A DNA stretch of 11,530 bases from Stenotrophomonas_A sp002429615 (lineage in GTDB: Bacteria; Pseudomonadota; Gammaproteobacteria; Xanthomonadales; Xanthomonadaceae): contig DALZZL010000112.1 of assembly GCA_031987425.1 (NCBI GenBank), positions 1-11,530 on the forward strand. The letters are read 5' to 3'. Positions 6,679 to 11,530 of the stretch are shown here, in pieces (positions within the stretch are counted from its first letter, which is position 1; every line of letters starts with the position of its first letter). The notes under the pieces are model-generated. The model was not told the DNA's origin. It ran no database searches and saw only the letters and a list, made by a program, of their open reading frames with translations. Both the position numbers and the translations under genes were made by a program.

Positions 6679-6703
6679 GCCAAACCCGCTACGCGGGTTT
6701 GGC
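6679..6703. other. Second bamA 3' stem-loop
   Basis: Perfect 11-base-pair inverted repeat (arms 6679-6689 and 6693-6703) with a 3-base loop. Neither strand has a T tract after it, so it is not a canonical terminator. It sits one base from the stem-loop that spans the bamA stop codon and would fold just after the stop in the bamA mRNA, where it could protect the 3' end or aid termination. Confidence 0.75.
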
Positions 6704-6704
6704 A

Positions 6705-6731
6705 GTGGGCAGTTCTTTCAGAACTGCCCAC
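6705..6731. other. Stem-loop spanning the bamA stop codon
   Basis: Perfect 12-base-pair inverted repeat (arms 6705-6716 and 6720-6731, loop 6717-6719). The bamA stop TGA (6720-6718) lies across the loop, and the upstream arm encodes the final Gly-Gln-Phe residues. A perfect 12-base complement of the last codons placed directly after the stop is unlikely by chance. It has no T tract of its own. Confidence 0.8.
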
Positions 6732-9138
6732 CAAAGGTGAACTGCAGGCGCTCGATTTCGTCGCCGTCTTCCTTGCGCAGCGGGATCGCGTAGCTGATCG
6801 AGATCGGGCCGACCGGGGCGCGCCACAACAGGGCCACACCGGTGGAGACGCGCAGGTCGTTGGCCTTGAATTCGTCGGTGCCGTTGAACACGTTGCCGAA
6901 GTCGACGAACGCCGACAGACGCGCGGACGGGCTGTCGAACAGCTTCGGGAAGTAGGCTTCGATCGAGCCGACCGTCTTCACCGAGCCACCCAGCGGCTGG
7001 CCCTTCGGATAGGCACTGGTCGCTTCCGAACGCGGGCCGAGGGTGTTGTCCTCGAAGCCGCGCACCGAGTTCGTGCCGCCGGCGTAGAAGTTCTCGTAGA
7101 ACGGCAGGCCCGAGGCAACCACGTGACGCTTGAGGTTGCTGCCGTTGCAGTCCTCGGGCACGAACACCACCGCGCCGCTGGTCAGCGTCTGGTCCACGCC
7201 GCAGATATCCCGGCTCTTGTCGCTGCCGTAGCTGTCGCCGTAGCCCAGTTCCAGGCGGGTGTTGATCACAAGCGAGGGGATGATCGGCCAGTACTTGGAG
7301 ATCTGGTAGTTGAGCTTGTAGTACTCGGCGGTCGAACCCGGCAGCGTGGTTTCCAGGCCCACGCGCTGGTACATGCCGCGGGTCGGCATGAAGTAGTCGT
7401 TGCGGGTGTCGCGCGCCCAACCCAGCTCGGTGCGCCAGGCGTGGAAGGTACGGGTACCCATCGCGTCGATGTAGTTGATGATCGACTGCGGGGTGTAGCC
7501 GGTGTAGGTGGTGATCTGGTTGCTGTCGATGCCGAACATCAGCGAGACGGTGTCGTTCTCGGTGATCGGCACGCCGAAGATCACCTGCGCGGCACCATTG
7601 GTGCTGTTGTACTGCGCGGTGTTGTAGTCGGAGTAGTCCAGTTCGCGCCAGGACAGGTTGTAGCCCAGCGAGACGCCGTCGTCGGTGAAGAACGGGTTGG
7701 TGTAGCTGAAGCCGTAACGCTGCAGGTAGCTGCTGCGCGAGGCTTCCACCGACACGCGGTTGCCGCCGCCGAGGAAGTTGTTCTGCGACAGCTGCACCGA
7801 GGTGGTCACGCCGTAGCTCTGCGAATAACCCAGGCCGAACACGAAGCTGCCCGAGGTGGTTTCCTTGACGTTGTAGACCACGTCGACCTGGTCGCTGCTG
7901 CCCGGCACGGCCGGCGTCTCGACGTCGACCGATTCGAAATAACCCAGGCGCTGCAGGCGGATCTTCGAACGGTCGATCGCGGCCTGCGAGTACCAGGTGT
8001 TCTCGAACTGGCGCATTTCGCGGCGCAACACTTCGTCGGAGGTGCGGCTGTTGCCCTTGAACAGGATGCGGCGCACGGTCACGCGCGGGCCCGGCACGAC
8101 CTGCAGGTTCACCGAGACGGTGCGGTCCTCGCGGTTCGGGGTCGGGATCGGGTTGACCTTGGCGAAGGCGTAGCCGATGTTGCTCAGGGTGTTGGTGATC
8201 GCGTCGGAGCTGAACTCCAGCAGCGCGCGCGAGAAGGTGTCGCCCGCCTTCGGGATCACGTACTTCTCGACCTCTTCCTGCGGCAGCACGGTGTCGCCGG
8301 TCACCTTGATGTCGGAGATCTTGTACTGCTCACCCTCGGTCACGCCGGCGGTGATGAACATGTCGCGCTTGTCGGGGCTGATCGACACCTGGGTGGAGTC
8401 GATGCTGAAGTCCACGTAGCCGCGGTCCAGGTACCAGGAGTTGAGCTTCTCCAGGTCGCCGGACATCTTTTCCTTCGAGTACTGGTCGTCGCGGCGGTAC
8501 CACGAGGCCCAGTTGTGTTCCTTGGATTCCCAGCCCGCCAGGATGTCCTCGTTGTCGTACTTCTCGGTGCCGACCAGGTTGACGTGGCGGATCTTGGCCG
8601 CCTTGCCTTCCTTGATCGCGATGGCCACGTCGACGCGGTTGCGGTCCAGCGGGCTCACCGTCGGGGTGATCTCGACGTTGTACTTGCCGCGGTTGTTGTA
8701 CTGGCGGGTCAGCTCCTGGGTCACGCGGTCCAGGCTCAGGCGGTCGAAGGTGCCGCCCTCGGTCAGGCCGATGTCGCTCAGGCCCTTGAGCAGCTCCTCG
8801 GACTTGATGTCCTTGTTGCCGGTCACGGTGAGCTTGTTGATCGCCGGGCGCTCCTTGACCGTCACGACCAGGATGCTGCCCTGGCGGTCGAGCTGCACGT
8901 CCTCGAAGAAGCCGGTGCGGTACAGGGCGCGGATCGAATCGCCGACCTTGACGTCGTCGACCGTGTCGCCACGGTTCACCGGCAGGTAGGTGAAGACCGT
9001 ACCCGAGGAAATGCGCTGCAGGCCGTCGACGCGGATGTCGGTGGCGACAAACGGTTCCGCCGCCAAGGCGAGGGCCGGGACGCTGAGGCCGGTGGCAAGG
9101 GCAAGAGCAAGCAGGCGGCGAGTGGGAAATCTCGTCAT
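6718..9138 (-). CDS. bamA: Outer membrane protein assembly factor BamA
   Basis: 806 residues (E. coli 810). It is the essential Omp85-family core of the BAM complex, which folds beta-barrel proteins into the outer membrane. ATG 9138 gives a clear signal peptide (MTRFPTRRLLALALATGL, then VPALALA, cleaved before AEPFVATDI); the frame extends upstream to 9210 but that reading would bury the signal sequence. Five POTRA domains occupy about residues 27-425, for example FVATDIRVDGLQRISSGTVF and VRRILFKGNSRTSDEVLRREM. The barrel runs from about 430 to the terminal Phe of LQFTFGGQF, the usual barrel signal. The VRGF motif of loop 6 is at 692-695. Two Cys (646 and 664) lie in a loop before VRGF, whereas the E. 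coli pair lies after it. A probable sigma-E promoter precedes the gene and an intrinsic terminator follows it. Confidence 0.97.
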   Translation of the reverse strand: MTRFPTRRLLALALATGLSVPALALAAEPFVATDIRVDGLQRISSGTVFTYLPVNRGDTVDDVKVGDSIRALYRTGFFEDVQLDRQGSILVVTVKERPAINKLTVTGNKDIKSEELLKGLSDIGLTEGGTFDRLSLDRVTQELTRQYNNRGKYNVEITPTVSPLDRNRVDVAIAIKEGKAAKIRHVNLVGTEKYDNEDILAGWESKEHNWASWYRRDDQYSKEKMSGDLEKLNSWYLDRGYVDFSIDSTQVSISPDKRDMFITAGVTEGEQYKISDIKVTGDTVLPQEEVEKYVIPKAGDTFSRALLEFSSDAITNTLSNIGYAFAKVNPIPTPNREDRTVSVNLQVVPGPRVTVRRILFKGNSRTSDEVLRREMRQFENTWYSQAAIDRSKIRLQRLGYFESVDVETPAVPGSSDQVDVVYNVKETTSGSFVFGLGYSQSYGVTTSVQLSQNNFLGGGNRVSVEASRSSYLQRYGFSYTNPFFTDDGVSLGYNLSWRELDYSDYNTAQYNSTNGAAQVIFGVPITENDTVSLMFGIDSNQITTYTGYTPQSIINYIDAMGTRTFHAWRTELGWARDTRNDYFMPTRGMYQRVGLETTLPGSTAEYYKLNYQISKYWPIIPSLVINTRLELGYGDSYGSDKSRDICGVDQTLTSGAVVFVPEDCNGSNLKRHVVASGLPFYENFYAGGTNSVRGFEDNTLGPRSEATSAYPKGQPLGGSVKTVGSIEAYFPKLFDSPSARLSAFVDFGNVFNGTDEFKANDLRVSTGVALLWRAPVGPISISYAIPLRKEDGDEIERLQFTFGGQF

Positions 9139-9181
9139 GTCACATCCGGTTGAGCGGGTTCGTTTTGCAGGGGTGCCGGCG

Positions 9182-9208
9182 TATGACGACGACAGCGCGG
9201 ATAAGTTC
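9182..9208 (-). promoter_or_regulatory. Probable sigma-E (RpoE) promoter for bamA
   Basis: On the minus strand GAACTT (9208-9203) is separated by 15 bases from GTCATA (9187-9182). The E. coli sigma-E consensus is GGAACTT, a spacer of 15-16, then GTCTAA; the -35 core is perfect and the -10 matches at four of six. Initiation 5-7 bases downstream would give a leader of about 38-40 bases before ATG 9138. In E. coli bamA is a sigma-E target, and the gene just upstream here, rseP, encodes the protease that frees sigma-E. Confidence 0.6.
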
Positions 9209-9234
9209 ACAGGAGCCGGTCTTTCTGCTGGCCG

Positions 9235-10587
9235 TCATCGTGGGAGCTGGCCCAGGATGTCGTTGTAGAACGCCAGCCCCATCAGTCCGGCCAGGAGTGC
9301 CAGGCCCACGTACTGGCCGGCGATCATGACGCGGTCGCTGAGCGGGCTGCCCTTGACCAACTCGATAAGGTAATACAGCAGGTGTCCGCCGTCCAAGATC
9401 GGGATCGGCAGGAAGTTGAGGATGGCCAGGCCCAGCGACAGGGTGGCGAGGAAGAACAGGAACCAGTCCAGCCCGCGCTTGGCTGAATCGTTGGCGGCGC
9501 GGGCGATGCCGATCGGCCCGGAAAGGGTCTTCAGCGAGGCGTCGCCGGTCACCATGCGCCGCATGACGCCGAGGGTATTGCCGGTCATCTGCCCGGCCTC
9601 GCGCAGCGCGGCGGGTACCGCCGCCAGCGGGCCGTACTGGATCCGCACGTCCTGGGGCGGCAGGGCACCGGCACTCATGGCCACGCCGACACGCCAGCCG
9701 CCGGGGGCCGAGGCGTCCTGGCGCGGGGTCAGCTCCAGCGCCAGGCGGTCGCCATCGCGCTGTACTTCGACCATCCCCGGGCCACCGCGGCGGCCCAGGG
9801 CGGCGATCAGCGGCTCGACCTGCTCGGCCGAGTCCACGTTCTGGCCGTCCACGGCCAGGATGCGGTCGCCCGCCATCAGCACGCCATCGGCCGGACTGCC
9901 CGGCGTGATCGCGGCGACGATGGCCTGGCGCTGCAGGAAGCTCCAGCTCAGTCCGGCCAGTTCCGGCACGCGCTGTTCGGCGAAGCCCTTGGGCAGCTGC
10001 GACAGCGGCAGGGTGGCGCGGTGGTCGTCGCCATCGGCGCCCAGCACGTCCAGGCGGGCGTCGCGGCGGTCCATCGCGGCCAGGGTCAGGGCGATGCTGG
10101 CCTCGGCCCAGCTCTGCACCGGGCGGTCGTCCACCGCGGTCAGGCGGTCGCCGGGATGCAGGTTGGCGCTGGCCGCCATGCCCTGTACCGGGCCCAGCGT
10201 GGGTGAGTAGTCGGCGCGGCCGATGATGAACATCGCCCACAGCAACGCCAGGCACAGGATGATGTTGGCGATCGGGCCGGCGGCGACGATGGCGATGCGC
10301 TGCAGCACCGGCTTGTTGTTGAAGGCGTGCGCGCGCTCGGCCGGGTGCACGTTGCCCTCGCGCTCGTCGAGCATGCGCACGTAGCCGCCGAGCGGCAGCA
10401 TGGCGACGACGAATTCGGTGCCGTGGCGGTCGCGCCGGGTCCACAGCGGGCGGCCGAAACCGACCGAGAACCGCAGCACCTTCACGCCGCAGCGCCGGGC
10501 CACCCAGAAGTGGCCGAATTCGTGGAAGGTCACCAGCACGCCCAGGCTGACGATCATCCACCAGATGGAACCGAGGAAATCAGCCAT
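9235..10587 (-). CDS. rseP: RseP site-2 intramembrane zinc metalloprotease
   Basis: 450 residues, same as E. coli RseP. It cuts the anti-sigma factor RseA within the inner membrane after DegS, releasing sigma-E, and also clears leftover signal peptides. The zinc motif HEFGH is at 22-26 in the first membrane segment, and the third ligand is D399 in NFLPIPILDGGH (391-402). GTEFVVAMLPLGGYVRMLDER (57-77) is the conserved membrane-associated loop, and VLQRIAIVAAGPIANIILCL starts the second membrane segment. Two PDZ domains follow (about 125-210 and 222-310; ITPGSPADGVLMAGDRILAVDG is the second carboxylate-binding region), then two C-terminal membrane segments. The start at 10587 puts His22 at the same position as in E. 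coli but has no clear Shine-Dalgarno. It begins 26 bases after dxr; 96 bases separate it from bamA. Confidence 0.97.
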   Translation of the reverse strand: MADFLGSIWWMIVSLGVLVTFHEFGHFWVARRCGVKVLRFSVGFGRPLWTRRDRHGTEFVVAMLPLGGYVRMLDEREGNVHPAERAHAFNNKPVLQRIAIVAAGPIANIILCLALLWAMFIIGRADYSPTLGPVQGMAASANLHPGDRLTAVDDRPVQSWAEASIALTLAAMDRRDARLDVLGADGDDHRATLPLSQLPKGFAEQRVPELAGLSWSFLQRQAIVAAITPGSPADGVLMAGDRILAVDGQNVDSAEQVEPLIAALGRRGGPGMVEVQRDGDRLALELTPRQDASAPGGWRVGVAMSAGALPPQDVRIQYGPLAAVPAALREAGQMTGNTLGVMRRMVTGDASLKTLSGPIGIARAANDSAKRGLDWFLFFLATLSLGLAILNFLPIPILDGGHLLYYLIELVKGSPLSDRVMIAGQYVGLALLAGLMGLAFYNDILGQLPR

Positions 10588-10613
10588 GGAAGCAGCGCGG
10601 TGGCAGGTGGGAC

Positions 10614-11530
10614 TCAGGCATGTGCGGTATGGCGGCTCAGGGCGGCTGCGGTGACACGACGGGCGTCGGCATCGGCCGCGAGCAGGGCCTCAAGCGTATC
10701 CGCATTCGTGCCCGGCAGCGTAGACAATGCGTGCTGAACCAGCGCCGGAATGGCGAGAAATGCGATTTTTCCGGCAAGAAACGCCGCAACCGCCACTTCG
10801 TTGGCGGCGTTGAGGATGGCCGGGGCGGTCCCGCCGGCGCGCATGGCCTCCCAGGCCAGTGCCAGGCAGGGGAAGGCCTCCAGGTCCGGGGCCTCGAAAT
10901 CGAGCCGGCCCTGCTGCAGCAGGTCCAGGCCGGCGACGCCGGAATCCACCCGTTCCGGCCATGCCAGGCCCACCGCCAGGGTGGTGCGCATGTCCGGCAG
11001 GCCCATCTGGGCAAGGGTCGAGCCGTCGACGAACTCCACCAGCGAATGCACCAGGCTCTGCGGGTGCACCCACACGCCGATGCGCTCGGCTTCCAGGCCG
11101 AACAGGTGGTGGGCCTCGATCACTTCCAGGCCCTTGTTCATCAGCGTGGCCGAATCGACCGAGATCTTCGGCCCCATCGACCACTTCGGATGCGCCACCG
11201 CCTGTGCCGGGGTGACGCTGGCCAGTTCGGCGCGGCTGCGGCCCCGGAACGGGCCGCCCGACGCGGTGAGGATCACCCGGCGCACGCCACGGCTGGCGTC
11301 GCACGAGCGCAGGCACTGGAAGATCGCGCTGTGTTCGCTGTCGATCGGGATGATTTCCGCGCCGGCCGCCTGCGCGTGGCGCATCAGCAGCTCGCCGGCG
11401 AGGACCAGCGATTCCTTGTTGGCCAGCAGCAGGCGCTTGCCGGCGCGGGCCGCCGCCAGCGTCGAGGGCAGGCCGGCCGCGCCGACGATGGCCGCCACCA
11501 CGGTGTCGCATTCGGGGGCGGCGGCGAAGG
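10614..11530 (-). CDS. dxr: 1-deoxy-D-xylulose 5-phosphate reductoisomerase, partial
   Basis: The C-terminal 304 residues are present; the frame is open to the right edge, and about 90 N-terminal residues (the NADPH-binding Rossmann part) lie outside the window. The GTG at 11501 is internal (Val of VAAIVGAAGL), not a start. Dxr converts DXP to MEP, the committed step of the non-mevalonate isoprenoid pathway. Catalytic and substrate motifs are intact: ANKESLVLAG, IDSEHSAIFQCL (the metal-binding Asp and Glu of DSEH at 11331-11342), TASGGPFRG, HPKWSMGPKISVDSATLMNK followed by GLEVIEA (metal-binding Glu), and HPQSLVHSLVEF. It precedes rseP by 26 bases, the order seen in related proteobacteria (cdsA-dxr-rseP-bamA). 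Confidence 0.96.
   Translation of the reverse strand, partial: FAAAPECDTVVAAIVGAAGLPSTLAAARAGKRLLLANKESLVLAGELLMRHAQAAGAEIIPIDSEHSAIFQCLRSCDASRGVRRVILTASGGPFRGRSRAELASVTPAQAVAHPKWSMGPKISVDSATLMNKGLEVIEAHHLFGLEAERIGVWVHPQSLVHSLVEFVDGSTLAQMGLPDMRTTLAVGLAWPERVDSGVAGLDLLQQGRLDFEAPDLEAFPCLALAWEAMRAGGTAPAILNAANEVAVAAFLAGKIAFLAIPALVQHALSTLPGTNADTLEALLAADADARRVTAAALSRHTAHA

Larger units (their letters stand above)
6341..6717. other. Non-coding bamA-lpxD interval (no skp)
   Basis: 377 bases with no credible gene. The short open frames here lack family features and overlap repeats. From the bamA side it holds stem-loops around and after the bamA stop (entered separately), an intrinsic terminator, a nested inverted repeat of REP type, a G-run-rich stretch and the region just upstream of lpxD. 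In E. coli and many relatives the periplasmic chaperone gene skp lies between bamA and lpxD; nothing resembling its roughly 160-codon product is here. Confidence 0.8.

Noticed and set aside
6679..6703. Intrinsic terminator at the 11-bp stem
   Set aside because: The stem is strong but neither strand has a T tract after it; the terminator with a proper T run is at 6603-6636.
6441..6839. Small minus-strand open frame across the bamA 3' end and repeat
   Set aside because: It reads out of frame through bamA, the stem-loops, the terminator and the REP-like repeat; no ribosome site and no similarity to Skp.
7123..9153. Long plus-strand open frame (676 codons) antisense to bamA
   Set aside because: Its product is a low-complexity Val/Ala/His/Gly/Asp string without family motifs, as expected from the reverse complement of a GC-rich gene; bamA is unmistakable on the other strand.
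9140..10561. Alternative minus-strand frame of 473 codons over rseP
   Set aside because: Arg/Pro/Gly-rich product in a shifted frame; the rseP frame has complete protease and PDZ motifs.

Overview
The window is high-GC chromosomal DNA (about 70% by eye) carrying a conserved envelope-biogenesis cluster on the minus strand. Gene content, protein sequences and a GTAG-type palindromic repeat fit the gammaproteobacterial family Xanthomonadaceae (Stenotrophomonas, Lysobacter, Luteimonas or Pseudoxanthomonas-like). Genus cannot be fixed from sequence reading alone.

Layout, minus strand, in order of transcription (right to left): dxr (partial, running off the right edge), rseP, bamA, a 377-base non-coding interval, lpxD, fabZ, lpxA, lpxB, rnhB. 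On the plus strand at the left edge are the 3' part of a membrane-anchored TPR protein (running off the left edge) and a small exported protein. The plus-strand pair converges on rnhB, and the two converging genes overlap by 8 bases at their stop codons.

The genes form one functional theme. Dxr makes isoprenoid precursor, which among other uses feeds the undecaprenyl carrier. RseP is the intramembrane protease that releases the envelope-stress sigma factor. BamA inserts outer-membrane proteins. LpxA, LpxD and LpxB make the lipid A disaccharide, and FabZ draws on the same hydroxyacyl-ACP pool. RNase HII is a housekeeping passenger. lpxD-fabZ, lpxA-lpxB and lpxB-rnhB are joined by ATGA stop/start overlaps, and fabZ-lpxA by a 16-base gap, so lpxD to rnhB reads as one translationally coupled operon.

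The most interesting material is non-coding. A good match to a sigma-E promoter lies between rseP and bamA. The bamA mRNA ends in two back-to-back perfect stem-loops (the first spanning the stop codon), followed by a canonical intrinsic terminator. Between that terminator and lpxD lies a 108-base nested inverted repeat with a GTAG-headed palindrome (REP-like), then a G-run-rich stretch. The skp gene, which in E. coli sits between bamA and lpxD, is absent here, and dnaE does not follow rnhB. I found no RNA gene, insertion sequence, CRISPR array or defence system. The coding content is ordinary core genome and does not contain an obviously new system.
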